Source: JBFWNG01 sp050251195 (GTDB taxonomy: Bacteria; Bdellovibrionota_B; Oligoflexia; Oligoflexales; Oligoflexaceae). Taken from it: 64,000 nt of DNA. This document shows, piece after piece, positions 1 to 7,769 of this stretch (position 1 is the stretch's first letter; every line of letters begins with the position of its first letter). The notes below the pieces were generated by a model. The model saw only the letters and a program-made list of their open reading frames with translations. It was not told where the DNA came from and ran no database searches. The stretch spans positions 1-64,000 of the forward strand of contig JBFWNG010000001.1 in assembly GCA_050251195.1 (NCBI GenBank), in the 5' to 3' direction. The position numbers were made by a program, and so were the translations under genes.

Positions 1-35
1 GCAACAACTTCCTTCGACCCGCTGTGTGGATAACT

Positions 36-1352
36 TTAAAATATGAGTGAAAAGAGAAAACGCGCTACGCGCGTTCGTAATCGGGCGACCCGAGGCTTTG
101 CGACTTGATGAAATTTCGGATTAGGGTTCAGGAAGGCGTTAACGCCAGCGTAGCGCACGATATGGGTTCCCCGGAAGGGTAGGCCAGCCCGTAACAGGGC
201 TCTGTCATACTGCGCTTTGAGACACCGGTATGTGAAGAAACTTCCCGTTTTGGGATCTTTGAAGACAAGCCCCTTTTCATCCGTGGCATGTAGCTCTTCA
301 GGGCTTGCTTTGAGGTACAGTTGCCGAAGACCGCTCGTGGAACGGGGGAAAAACGGGTTAGTCTTGGAGAGAGATTCCCTTCTGAGGAATCGCATTCCTT
401 TTCGTTTCACGAACTTTCGATTCTTAAGTCCCAATGCGATCCTATCTGGATACTTTTCTTTGCTCCGGTGGACGTATTGGATATGTCGCTGAAACTTGAT
501 TTCACCTTCGGACCATTTCGGGTCGCCCGGCTTCACGTCTTGCCACATAAGAGCAGCTACTTCGCTTATTCTGAGGGAGTGCTCAAACTGTGTGTCCGCA
601 AGCACTGTCAGCGTGGCGCCTAGCTTTGCCTTTGCAAGCTCCGCTCTGAATCGCTCGTAATCGCTCTCCGTCAAAGGAATCTCGTCTGACACTTGGCCGA
701 AGAAGTCCTCCGTCGAAAGATGAGATTTCTGATCAAGCCAGATCTCTTCTGAATGGCGTTTCTTAATCGGCGAAGCGAAATTTGGATCATCCCTGTAGTC
801 GCCATACCAGGCGAGCAACGATTTGAGGAGGTCTAGCTCCTTTCTAAAGGATTGACGTGTTTTCGAGGTGAGGAACCGGTCTTTCTTCTCTTTCATGTCC
901 AAGATCCATAGAGATACGCGCTGAGGTGTCAGTTCACGGATGGGGACGTTCGCGATCAGATCGAACCAACGTTCAAAAAGGCCTGAATACATTATTTGCG
1001 TTGTGTATTGGAGCCTTTCCCAGACGACTGAGCTCTTGTACGCCATGATCAGCTCCCCGATTTTCGAGCTTTGTTTCTCTTGTAGTTCGTTTTCGGTGCT
1101 CCTGAAGGTAAGGCATTCTTGCATTGTGTCGAGGTGTCGTGCGATCGTCGTTTTTTTGCCGTCAACGATCGCTTGCTTTCGAACATAGTAGCGAGGTTTG
1201 CCGTCCTTCGGGTTTACGTAATGGCCACCTTTTGCATCCCAGACAAGAATCTTGGCGATTCTTGGGATCGATGTGGCAACGTAGATCCGTTGGCCTTTGT
1301 AGGTCTTTAAACTGATTCTTTTGGTCACTGGAAATGTCTCCTCTCCAGCCAA
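36..1352 (-). CDS. Phage-type tyrosine recombinase (integrase), C-terminus apparently lost
   Basis: Tyrosine recombinases cut and rejoin att sites. About residues 90-200 look like a SAM-like core-binding domain. Near residue 260 an L-R-I-S-E-V stretch matches the first catalytic arginine motif, and near residue 395 T-H-I-V-R-Y matches the H-x-x-R motif. What should follow, the H/W and the tyrosine nucleophile, is absent: after H-Q-V-A-K the protein becomes an arginine-rich tail and stops. Another frame briefly reads S-Q-S-L-G-S before its own stop, which hints at a frameshift plus decay. Its start overlaps the end of the excisionase-like gene, a normal int/xis arrangement. I judge it a truncated, probably inactive integrase. 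The family is fairly sure; the inactivation is inferred from the missing motif. Confidence 0.7.
   Translation of the reverse strand: MAGEETFPVTKRISLKTYKGQRIYVATSIPRIAKILVWDAKGGHYVNPKDGKPRYYVRKQAIVDGKKTTIARHLDTMQECLTFRSTENELQEKQSSKIGELIMAYKSSVVWERLQYTTQIMYSGLFERWFDLIANVPIRELTPQRVSLWILDMKEKKDRFLTSKTRQSFRKELDLLKSLLAWYGDYRDDPNFASPIKKRHSEEIWLDQKSHLSTEDFFGQVSDEIPLTESDYERFRAELAKAKLGATLTVLADTQFEHSLRISEVAALMWQDVKPGDPKWSEGEIKFQRHIQYVHRSKEKYPDRIALGLKNRKFVKRKGMRFLRRESLSKTNPFFPRSTSGLRQLYLKASPEELHATDEKGLVFKDPKTGSFFTYRCLKAQYDRALLRAGLPFRGTHIVRYAGVNAFLNPNPKFHQVAKPRVARLRTRVARFLFSLIF
59..75 (-). terminator. Hairpin with T-rich tail inside the broken integrase end
   Basis: A perfect 7-bp stem (AACGCGC/GCGCGTT) with a 3-nt loop is followed on the minus strand by TTCTCTTTT. 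It lies within the non-homologous tail of the integrase, so it fits a junction where the original 3' end was replaced. A second short stem (TCGGG/CCCGA) lies at about 82-94. Confidence 0.45.
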
Positions 1353-1513
1353 ACCAAAACTTCGTCCAGATTAAACCTTACACGACCGCCTACTTTGTAA
1401 TAAGGCAGTCCACGACGCATCCATTTGTTAACGAAGCTTGTGGACATGCCCAAGATCTCGGCGAGTCGCTTTTTGCATATTAAGTTTTCAAAGAACTGCA
1501 TTTTCGTGTTCAT
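1325..1513 (-). CDS. Excisionase-like MerR-type helix-turn-helix protein
   Basis: This 62-residue protein has the layout of Xis and other HTH_17 proteins. A helix-turn-helix (K-R-L-A-E-I-L-G-M-S then F-V-N-K-W) is followed by a basic wing with R-R-G-L-P-Y-Y-K and V-R-F-N-L-D-E-V. Such proteins bind att arms and steer the integrase toward excision. It overlaps the integrase start by 28 bp on the same strand, which supports co-translation and a phage or island origin. It has no membrane or signal segment. Confidence 0.75.
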   Translation of the reverse strand: MNTKMQFFENLICKKRLAEILGMSTSFVNKWMRRGLPYYKVGGRVRFNLDEVLVWLERRHFQ

Positions 1514-1547
1514 CTTTATTATATTCCAATCGAAAAATTAAGTTCTT

Positions 1548-1817
1548 CTACGTAAGGTCTCGTATTTTTTCATTGTCCTCGCTTTCCCACCGCCTTTCGG
1601 TGCCAGGCTGTGCCATCACAGACTCAACTTCAGATTTTGAAAATCCTAGTTCGGTCATGCCGCGTTCAATGCGCCGCCTCAGTTTGTGCCCTGGACGCAT
1701 TTGATCGTTGACCAGCAGGCTGATAACGCTGGGTCGCAAGTAATCGCAAGCCTTCGCTAGGTCGACACCCTTAACGCCTTTTTTTTCCATGAGATGCCGT
1801 AAAAGAGAATGATTCAT
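1548..1817 (-). CDS. Small Cro/CI-like DNA-binding protein
   Basis: The 89-residue protein has an XRE-like helix-turn-helix in its first half (L-L-R-H-L-M-E-K-K-G, V-D-L-A-K-A, then S-V-I-S-L-L-V) and an acidic C-terminus. A longer reading exists, but a GGAGG at 1824-1828 sits 6 nt before the ATG at 1817, so I use that start. Its position upstream of xis and int suggests it regulates the element. The HTH is a weak match and the function is inferred. Confidence 0.65.
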   Translation of the reverse strand: MNHSLLRHLMEKKGVKGVDLAKACDYLRPSVISLLVNDQMRPGHKLRRRIERGMTELGFSKSEVESVMAQPGTERRWESEDNEKIRDLT

Positions 1818-2065
1818 AGCAGTCCTCCATTTGTTCATCATTTTGTTTATATTTCCCTGCAACCTGTTCTTCCAAGCTAAGAATTTTTAGATGCTTGAAG
1901 TCATCGCGCTTCGGCTAGGTTAAAACGGTTGAATGGCTCTCGGCGATCGTGGATAATAGCCGTAAAAGAAAGAAAAATAAGCCATGTAGGTCCGAAAGTT
2001 TCAGCCACGGGGCGAGGAATATTACAAACTCGAAATCCTAGGAAAGTAGGAGGGCTCAAGCCGAT

Positions 2066-2776
2066 ATGGCCAATAAAGTAACTTCTGATTTCGAAAATGA
2101 CATTAAAGTCTTTGTCGCGGCGTTGACAATAATTTCTGCTGTAACTTACGCTTTCACCATCGGTTATCTGGACGAGCACCTGGTTTATGCCCAGCCGAGC
2201 TTTATTGACTCGGCAAAGTTCTTTGTCAGAACTATCGTCTTTCCATACTGGTACGTACCTATTTTGTCGGCCGGTTGGATATGGGGGGCTATCGTGCATT
2301 GGTCTGATGCACGAAGCACTTCTGAAAGGGCTCTCGTTTTAGGCTGTTTGGTAACACCCTTTTTGTGGTTCGCTAGTAAGGCTGACCTCCCAGACATCCG
2401 ACGTTTTGGAGTGGGCTTAGCATCTCTCGCTTTGGTGGCCGTGCCGGCAGTTCTCGTGGTTGAAGATTCTTTCAGGCTTCGGATGAAGCGGTCTGTTTGG
2501 ATTAGAACAATCACAGGAACGTGGGCTTTTTGTATCCTAGCCGCTTGCGGGCTCGGGCATTGGGCTGCTCGGGAATCGATTACTTACCCTGTAATCGGAG
2601 ATACCCTTCTTCTTTGGTCAGGTGAGGCTGGTCAGTATTTTCTAGAGTGCTCCAGCGATCGGCGACCAGCTATCCTTTGGAGGAAAGATGATTCCAGTCC
2701 GTTTGTTCGTGCTCGTGACGTTCGCGTTGAAGATCGGCAATTCCTTTGCCGCCGACACTTCCAATACGTTCGCTGA
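2066..2776 (+). CDS. Membrane protein of unknown function
   Basis: The 236-residue protein is not a family I recognise. Hydrophobic stretches near residues 15-35, 58-78, 88-105, 112-130 and 148-165 predict about five membrane segments, followed by a soluble tail of about 70 residues. An AGGAGG lies roughly 12 nt before the ATG, a little far. Its last 89 bases overlap the next gene, whose own ribosome site lies inside it, so the two are probably co-translated. It belongs to the accessory block beside the integrase. Confidence 0.6.
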   Translation: MANKVTSDFENDIKVFVAALTIISAVTYAFTIGYLDEHLVYAQPSFIDSAKFFVRTIVFPYWYVPILSAGWIWGAIVHWSDARSTSERALVLGCLVTPFLWFASKADLPDIRRFGVGLASLALVAVPAVLVVEDSFRLRMKRSVWIRTITGTWAFCILAACGLGHWAARESITYPVIGDTLLLWSGEAGQYFLECSSDRRPAILWRKDDSSPFVRARDVRVEDRQFLCRRHFQYVR

Positions 2777-3035
2777 TGTTGTTTTGAAGAAGTGTCGATC
2801 GTTGGGGAATCGCGGTGAGACCGTGGCCGAGGGGTATTGTACCCGTCATGGGGAGTTCTGGGTAGTTCGAGACTGCAGGACTGGCTGGGAATGTTCAGCC
2901 CCGGAGGATGCTCTGGTTTTTGGAGTTGAAATCCTTTGCCCTAAGGGCAGCCCTATACCAGGGCCGACAAACCAAGGGAGTCCGGTGTACCCGCCGTGCC
3001 GGCCAAATCATGCTCCAGCATCCTTCTCAGAATGA
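2688..3035 (+). CDS. Small exported cysteine-containing protein
   Basis: The 115-residue protein starts with a signal peptide (about 21 residues, predicted cut after N-S-F-A-A). The mature part has six cysteines, enough for three disulfides in the periplasm, and a Pro/Gly-rich end. GGAGGA precedes the ATG by 4-5 nt. It starts within the upstream membrane-protein gene in another frame. No family recognised. The tight overlap suggests a functional pair with that membrane protein. Confidence 0.6.
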   Translation: MIPVRLFVLVTFALKIGNSFAADTSNTFADVVLKKCRSLGNRGETVAEGYCTRHGEFWVVRDCRTGWECSAPEDALVFGVEILCPKGSPIPGPTNQGSPVYPPCRPNHAPASFSE

Positions 3036-3460
3036 TACATAAACGGCTCTGAAAAAAATGATGGATTGGCTCCCGGGCAACTGGGGATGAGGTGTCTTGG
3101 TGATCGCCTTCACGCTCGTCGAAAGCAACGGACGCTAAAAAGGTTAACTTTTACGCAGGTCTTTTCGTTTTTGATTACAAATGATTATATATTCCCGCTT
3201 GACACGATTTCGCGATGTATGATCATCAATAGTATCGTTTTTTCTTCAGTGGTAAAACCAGCTTTTCCGAAATCCCTAACTCTCCCGATGGCCCGAAGGG
3301 CTTGGCCGTCAGGCCCATCGGCCCCCGCTGGGCAGGCGAGCCGTCCGGCTTGAGGACACTCCCCCGACTGTCAAGGAGGGTCTACGTCGTTGACATGTGT
3401 TGGCGAGCGCAGCGACTAATGGAGTGGTGCGTTTTTTCATAATGGAGCGGTGCGTTTATT
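3036..3460. other. Non-coding gap with a GC-rich inverted repeat
   Basis: No convincing gene lies here. An open frame at 3066-3353 has low-complexity Ala/Pro/Arg ends and no ribosome site. CCGATGG at 3285-3291 pairs with CCATCGG at 3315-3321 around a GC-rich centre, inside a stretch much richer in GC than its neighbours. A TTGACA at 3199-3204 has no properly spaced -10. Confidence 0.5.
3418..3457. repeat. Two 17-bp direct repeats, 16/17 identical
   Basis: AATGGAG(T/C)GGTGCGTTT occurs at 3418-3434 and again at 3441-3457, starts 23 bp apart. They abut the 3' end of the small XRE-like gene. Possible meanings are a regulatory site, an integration footprint or an old tandem duplication. Confidence 0.6.
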
Positions 3461-3688
3461 CTAACCGCTACCAATCAAGTCGGTTATTGAGACCTTTAGA
3501 GCTTTTGACAGGCGATATATCGTGTAAAAACTGGGGCTATACGTGCCACTCTCAAGTCTTTGGTAATGCCTGTAGTTGAATCCGAATTTCGTCATATCTT
3601 CTTGAGTAAGATTTCTTTTTTCGCGAATGCTTTTTATATTCGCGGAGATTTTCATCAAAACCTTTGAGTATTCAGCATTTTGCTCCAT
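3461..3688 (-). CDS. XRE-family helix-turn-helix regulator
   Basis: The 75-residue protein is essentially one HTH_3 domain: I-K-S-I-R-E-K-R-N-L-T-Q-E-D, then Y-R-H-Y-Q-R-L-E-S-G-T, then L-S-K-A-L-K-V-S-I-T-D-L. This is the classic Cro/CI pattern. GGAG lies 7 nt before the ATG. It is transcribed against the downstream lipoprotein genes and may control one side of the island. No ligand domain is present. Confidence 0.8.
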   Translation of the reverse strand: MEQNAEYSKVLMKISANIKSIREKRNLTQEDMTKFGFNYRHYQRLESGTYSPSFYTIYRLSKALKVSITDLIGSG

Positions 3689-3807
3689 AGCTCCATGATG
3701 GTTTGCATGACTTTTTTATGCCACGTACTATAAAGTTCGTGGTCTCTCTGCCGATGTGAGATTTGTTCTCAAAAAGCCCATTGCCTTAGATATATTGGGA
3801 GGCCGAC

Positions 3808-4137
3808 TTGAAAGCCTTGATCCTGCTTGCGATGATTTGCGTATCGTGCACAGCCACAATGGTCTCACCGTCAACCGTGGATTCCGCCTACGCCCCGGTG
3901 AATAGTGGGACAAAGACGGGGATCGTCAAATATTTGAATCAAGGCGCGGATTCGGTCATCAAAGCAAGGCGCGAGGACGCCTACAAACAGATGTTTGACA
4001 ACTGCTCTGGGAAGTACAAAATCGATGCTGAAGGACCGAGAACCGAAGGCGGGTATGTTACGGCCGTGAGTAGCAGCGCCGCCACCTGGGGTGATATTCA
4101 GTATTGGTATATCCAGTTTTCATGCGTAAAAGAGTAA
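3808..4137 (+). CDS. Small lipoprotein of unknown function
   Basis: A TTG start is chosen because GGAGG ends 5 nt before it. The leader M-K-A-L-I-L-L-A-M ends in I-C-V-S-C, a usable lipobox, giving a mature lipoprotein of about 95 residues. The rest is polar with two further cysteines and no recognised domain. The next exported gene follows within 15 bp, suggesting an operon. Confidence 0.65.
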   Translation: MKALILLAMICVSCTATMVSPSTVDSAYAPVNSGTKTGIVKYLNQGADSVIKARREDAYKQMFDNCSGKYKIDAEGPRTEGGYVTAVSSSAATWGDIQYWYIQFSCVKE

Positions 4138-4151
4138 CGGTCGAGGTTCCG

Positions 4152-4631
4152 ATGTTTGAGAACAAAAAAAATAACGTGCTTTCCATGAGCCGCATACTTC
4201 TTGTCATGTGTTTTGGGCTATCTGCCCCTATGTTCGGAGCCGACTTGACTTGCATACAAACGACCAGTTCTTTGACGACCTATGAGGCATACCCCAATAA
4301 GTGGATCCCAAATTCGAACAGATGGGAAGTAGAAGGGACATCGTCGGCCAAGAATCCTATCACGGTCAGATTTCGCAATGTCGGGAGCAAGAATGCCGAA
4401 TTGGTTGGCAACGCGGGCACTGCTAGTCTGATTCTTATCTTCGAGGAAGGCGTCCGGTTTGATTATTTAGAAAAGTCTGGGAGTGGTGCTCCAATCTTAT
4501 GGTCCTTTTTTCTCGGATCTCCGGCGAACGCGAGTAAATACGGTGGTCCTGATCACCCCGTTGTGGTCACCTTTAAGAACAATGCCGCTGCTGGACCGGT
4601 CGCATTTACATTTGGGTATAGCTGCCAGTAA
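4152..4631 (+). CDS. Exported protein, unknown function
   Basis: I start at the ATG at 4152, which has GAGG 5 nt upstream; a longer reading from a TTG at 4104 has no such site. The 159-residue product has a polar N-region followed by a hydrophobic signal segment (residues 13-28, ending A-P-M-F-G-A). The mature part looks beta-rich, with a cysteine just after the cut and one at the C-terminus that may pair. No family recognised. It probably forms an operon with the lipoprotein before it. Confidence 0.6.
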   Translation: MFENKKNNVLSMSRILLVMCFGLSAPMFGADLTCIQTTSSLTTYEAYPNKWIPNSNRWEVEGTSSAKNPITVRFRNVGSKNAELVGNAGTASLILIFEEGVRFDYLEKSGSGAPILWSFFLGSPANASKYGGPDHPVVVTFKNNAAAGPVAFTFGYSCQ

Positions 4632-5087
4632 ACTGGCCCGTTGATGAACCTCGCGACGAGGTCAAACACGCCGACGAGAGTCTCTGACCCATCGCGCTAT
4701 GGGACCAAGGCGGAGCTTGCTGGGCCAAAGGCCGCTGACTTGAACTTGAAGATAGAGATATAACGGAAAAATAACGCAAAAATAGCGGAAAAGTATGTCG
4801 CGAGGACGATTTAGCCTGGGAGCCTTTCACAAGCCGATCGGCTTCTCGGACAGATGAGATGTGCGGCGATAAAGTCTCTAAGCATTAAAAAAAGCCATAG
4901 TAGTTTCCTCTTACGCCACAATGGATACCCCTACCTGGCGTTCTCAAATTCATTGAACGTATGCTTCGGAATGAGCCAAAACTCTATCAGAGACGTTTCC
5001 AAGAGGAGGCGAGAAGAAAGATGGGGCATTAGGTCAACGTCGACACAAGGTTCTTTCCAGCAGCTCCCATAGTACCCACGAGGCGCC

Positions 5088-5126
5088 GTAGGAGTAAGGA
5101 CCGAATGCCGGTCAACTTACTCCTAC
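5088..5126. repeat. Large inverted repeat (11-bp plus 5-bp stem)
   Basis: GTAGGAGTAAG at 5088-5098 pairs perfectly with CTTACTCCTAC at 5116-5126. Inside it, GACCG pairs with CGGTC around an AATGC loop, leaving a 2-nt AA bulge on one side. No T-run follows, so it looks more like a structured RNA or protein site than a simple terminator. Confidence 0.6.
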
Positions 5127-5258
5127 CTGGCCAGAAAAAGACCCTTTCCGCCTACTGAATCTCGAGTATTTTGTCGTACCCAAAAGGTTTATGGCAATCC
5201 AGGGATAAACTCAGACGAAAGGCAAAAAAAAGTAAGTATCTCCTCGTCCGCTGGCTTA

Positions 5259-5323
5259 GCGGATAAGCACCTCTTATCTGCAACGCCATATTCTTACGTT
5301 AGGAAACCGCTAACGTATAAGAA
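5259..5323. repeat. Two adjacent hairpins upstream of a membrane-protein gene
   Basis: GCGGATAAG at 5259-5267 pairs with CTTATCTGC at 5273-5281 (one G-U). TTCTTACGTTAG at 5291-5302 pairs with the 14 bases at 5310-5323, with a 2-nt bulge. The same bulged-stem design occurs at 5088-5126. The pair could form a 5' leader structure for the gene at 5441. Confidence 0.5.
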
Positions 5324-5440
5324 TGCTGCATCAGATCGTTTGTCGAATGGCGAGAACGTTTACCTTTCGCTAACAATCTCAAGCGAAAGTCATCAGTTTC
5401 TCTTTGTTTCTTCCGATAAATGACAAGGAGGAGCAGTTGG

Positions 5441-6040
5441 ATGGGAACCTTCCCAAAAATCGTAAATGACAAAACAGATGCTCTAAACAACAGGCGTCGG
5501 TTGATCTCAAATTGTACGTCGTTATTTAATATCGGGGCGACACTATGGGCTGTCGGATGCGTTGTAACATCGGAGCCTGAAAATCTTTTTCTCGTCGGTT
5601 TAGCCGTGGCTGCGTTTTATATTGCTCGCAACTTTTGCTTGTGGTCCCTCGAGTTCTTTTACGTTCGTTGGTTTTACAGAGAGAGCCTGTTCGAAATCGA
5701 AAATACTTTCAAGTCGGACGTTGTGTCCCCAAGTTTGCGGCACGCTCGAAATAGCAGATATGGGGCATTCAGGGCGTTGAACTTGCTTCTCAAGGAGCGG
5801 CCAATAACATCCCTTTTATTGACCATCACTGTAGTAGCAAATTTTTACCTGGTTTTGCCGTTGGTTGTCTTGGCTTATTTAGTTTACCTGAAGGTCTTCG
5901 CCTTGCGTGAATTTGGTGAACTCGAATCCGAGTTAATAAAAAATTCAGAGGCGCATCCGGCCGTGACGGCGATTTTCGTCGCCAACACACAACAAGAGTT
6001 TAATAAGGTTATTCAAGAAATCATAAAAGTTGCTGCTTGA
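5441..6040 (+). CDS. Membrane protein of unknown function
   Basis: The ATG at 5441 is preceded at 9 nt by AAGGAGG, so I prefer it to the upstream ATG that would put this site inside the gene. The 199-residue product has hydrophobic segments near residues 29-45, 50-68 and 122-152 and a polar C-terminal tail. No family recognised. It is 15 bp from the next gene on the same strand and heads a run of four plus-strand genes ending in the nucleotide-enzyme pair. Confidence 0.65.
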   Translation: MGTFPKIVNDKTDALNNRRRLISNCTSLFNIGATLWAVGCVVTSEPENLFLVGLAVAAFYIARNFCLWSLEFFYVRWFYRESLFEIENTFKSDVVSPSLRHARNSRYGAFRALNLLLKERPITSLLLTITVVANFYLVLPLVVLAYLVYLKVFALREFGELESELIKNSEAHPAVTAIFVANTQQEFNKVIQEIIKVAA

Positions 6041-6055
6041 TAATAGGAGCTTAAC

Positions 6056-6772
6056 ATGAGCATTGGTGATGTTGGGAATGAAGGTAGCAATAAGCGCCCT
6101 CCCTATCCGTTTGTCTCAAAATTGTTTGGTTTTGCCGTGTTTTTGGGCTTGGCCATGGGAACAAAGTATCTGATAAGAACCTTCAGCACTACCGTCAGCA
6201 TCGAAGCGCGGACAGCAACAGGACATGGGTGGGATAGTGCAAGGAGTGAGTTGACGGAAATGTTGCGAAAGTCGGTCCGTACTAATTTCGGCGTCGGAGC
6301 CTTCGACGGTAAGGTCGAGCAAGATTTGGTAGCTTGTGAAGTAGATGCTGCGATCGCGTGGTTGAACACGACCGGCTGCTACTACCAGTACAACACGATG
6401 TTAAAAGATAAAGAAAAACATCTCGCCGAACAAGATGCCTGCGTAAAAAACGCCGGCGCCGCAAAAAAGTATGAGGAGATAGACGCTGAATGCAGCAAAA
6501 AAGTCCTGCCGAATGATTGGGCCGTTTACGAAAAAATCTTTGCTGATTCGTTTTATGAGACATGGAAAGAAACCATGAATAAGAACGGTATGAGAGACGT
6601 CAGTCGCGACGTACCTGTATGTGTCGCAGCCAAATACGCCGTGCTTCTCAATAAGTTTGAAGATTGTGGGCCGGCAGCAGTCAGCGCCCCAGGTTGCCTC
6701 GACAAGTACAATACAGTGATTGAGGAACAAGCTGCAAAAATGTGGGATGCCTGTGTTATAAAATATCGTTAA
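6056..6772 (+). CDS. Membrane-anchored protein with cysteine-rich outer domain
   Basis: One membrane segment (residues 22-40) anchors a helical, charged domain of about 195 residues with eight cysteines after the anchor, probably periplasmic and disulfide-bonded. AGGAG lies 7 nt before the ATG. It is co-directional with, and 15 bp after, the membrane protein upstream. No family recognised. A role together with that membrane protein is inferred only from spacing. Confidence 0.65.
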   Translation: MSIGDVGNEGSNKRPPYPFVSKLFGFAVFLGLAMGTKYLIRTFSTTVSIEARTATGHGWDSARSELTEMLRKSVRTNFGVGAFDGKVEQDLVACEVDAAIAWLNTTGCYYQYNTMLKDKEKHLAEQDACVKNAGAAKKYEEIDAECSKKVLPNDWAVYEKIFADSFYETWKETMNKNGMRDVSRDVPVCVAAKYAVLLNKFEDCGPAAVSAPGCLDKYNTVIEEQAAKMWDACVIKYR

Positions 6773-6895
6773 TCAATCGAACGAGAAACCCGCAAACCCG
6801 TTTCATACCAAGTCCTTCAGGTCAGCATCTCCTTGGATGGCATGCGTATTGTCCGTGCGACCGAGCAGAGCTAGCTGGGCATTATTTGCCTTCCC

Positions 6896-7768
6896 TTGCT
6901 CTCAATCGACAGAAAAATTGACCGATGGATAAGGAAAGTCAATAACTTTGGAGCGCGCTGCGTGCCGATATGGAATTGCGAAAAAGTAAAGTCAACTCCC
7001 TCCATTGTCAGTCCTTTTGACCCGAAAAGGATTAATGGCGGTGCTTATGAGCTTGCCCTGGGCGATGCTGCCATCACAGATGAAACAGGAAAACCCAAGC
7101 ACTTATGCCTGGACGTCAGGGAGTCTTTCGAGATCTTTCCTGGCCAATTCGCGATACTTTTGACGTCTGAGATAATAAAAATACCAACTGATGTGCAAGG
7201 CCGCATCTCAATCAAATACAAAATCAAGTCGCGGGGATTAGTTAATATATCGGGGTTTCATGTGGATCCTGGCTTCGAAGGTAGGTTGAAGTTCGCCGTT
7301 CAAAATGCTGGGGGCCAAGCCATTACACTCCAGCAGGGGCAGGTTCTATTCCAGTTGTGGTGCGAAGATATGTCGGGTCCATGCAGCGCCTACGGATTTA
7401 AGGATGAGCATAACTATATAACAGCTAGCGATCTTGATTGTTTAAAAGGCCACCCGTTTTCCCCCTCGAGTGTACAGCATAAAGTTGAAGAAATCGCCAA
7501 AGAAAGCTCCATAAAACGTGTCGCATGTGTAACCATAGCAGGCAGCTTTGTCGTCGCACTGACGATAGTCATCCTAACAACCATGATGAAAATCTCTCCC
7601 GCCACCTTAGATCGCTTTGTGATGGCTGCCACCGACCGGATTTCCCCCACGCAATCGCTGGCTGGCAAAAACCTAAATGTTAACAGTCCGGACCGGATTG
7701 AGTCGCCTAGTGACGTACAAGATCCGGGACAGCCTTTGCCCAACGGGGAAGATGAGGAGAGCCACTAG
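6896..7768 (+). CDS. Membrane-anchored dCTP deaminase/dUTPase-fold protein, catalytic Glu replaced
   Basis: Residues about 40-165 match the dCTP deaminase/dUTPase trimer fold: I-N-G-G-A-Y-E-L-A-L-G, then P-G-Q-F-A-I-L-L-T-S, and G-F-H-V-D-P-G-F-E-G-R-L. The motif aspartate (D124) is kept. The position of the deaminase glutamate (E138 in the E. coli enzyme) is A134, and the usual G-R-S-S-x-A-R stretch is altered. Deamination is therefore unlikely, although nucleotide binding may remain. A membrane segment at 208-231 and a polar tail follow. The TTG start lacks a clear ribosome site, but M-L-S-x-D-R matches normal family starts. It lies 1 bp upstream of the MazG-like gene, so the two surely act together. 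Fold confident, function inferred. Confidence 0.75.
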   Translation: MLSIDRKIDRWIRKVNNFGARCVPIWNCEKVKSTPSIVSPFDPKRINGGAYELALGDAAITDETGKPKHLCLDVRESFEIFPGQFAILLTSEIIKIPTDVQGRISIKYKIKSRGLVNISGFHVDPGFEGRLKFAVQNAGGQAITLQQGQVLFQLWCEDMSGPCSAYGFKDEHNYITASDLDCLKGHPFSPSSVQHKVEEIAKESSIKRVACVTIAGSFVVALTIVILTTMMKISPATLDRFVMAATDRISPTQSLAGKNLNVNSPDRIESPSDVQDPGQPLPNGEDEESH

Positions 7769-7769
7769 C

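Larger units (their letters stand above)
4632..5440. other. Long non-coding gap holding three hairpins
   Basis: I see no supported gene in about 800 bases; the open frames at 4606-4830 and 4854-5072 lack ribosome sites and protein-like composition. The right half carries three sizeable inverted repeats, listed separately. A short stretch near 5250-5270 resembles a tRNA D-arm, but no anticodon or T-arm follows. Confidence 0.5.

Noticed and set aside
3199..3223. Sigma-70 promoter in the gap before the small XRE gene
   Set aside because: TTGACA is followed by TATGAT at only 13 bp, too close for a functional promoter.
3066..3353. 95-codon open frame on the plus strand
   Set aside because: No ribosome site and an Ala/Pro/Arg-rich end caused by the GC-rich inverted repeat; no protein-like pattern.
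4854..5072. 72-codon open frame in the long gap
   Set aside because: No ribosome site and no recognisable domain; it lies in hairpin-rich non-coding DNA.
5250..5330. Possible tRNA gene
   Set aside because: Only a D-arm-like string is present; no anticodon stem, T-arm or acceptor pairing follows.
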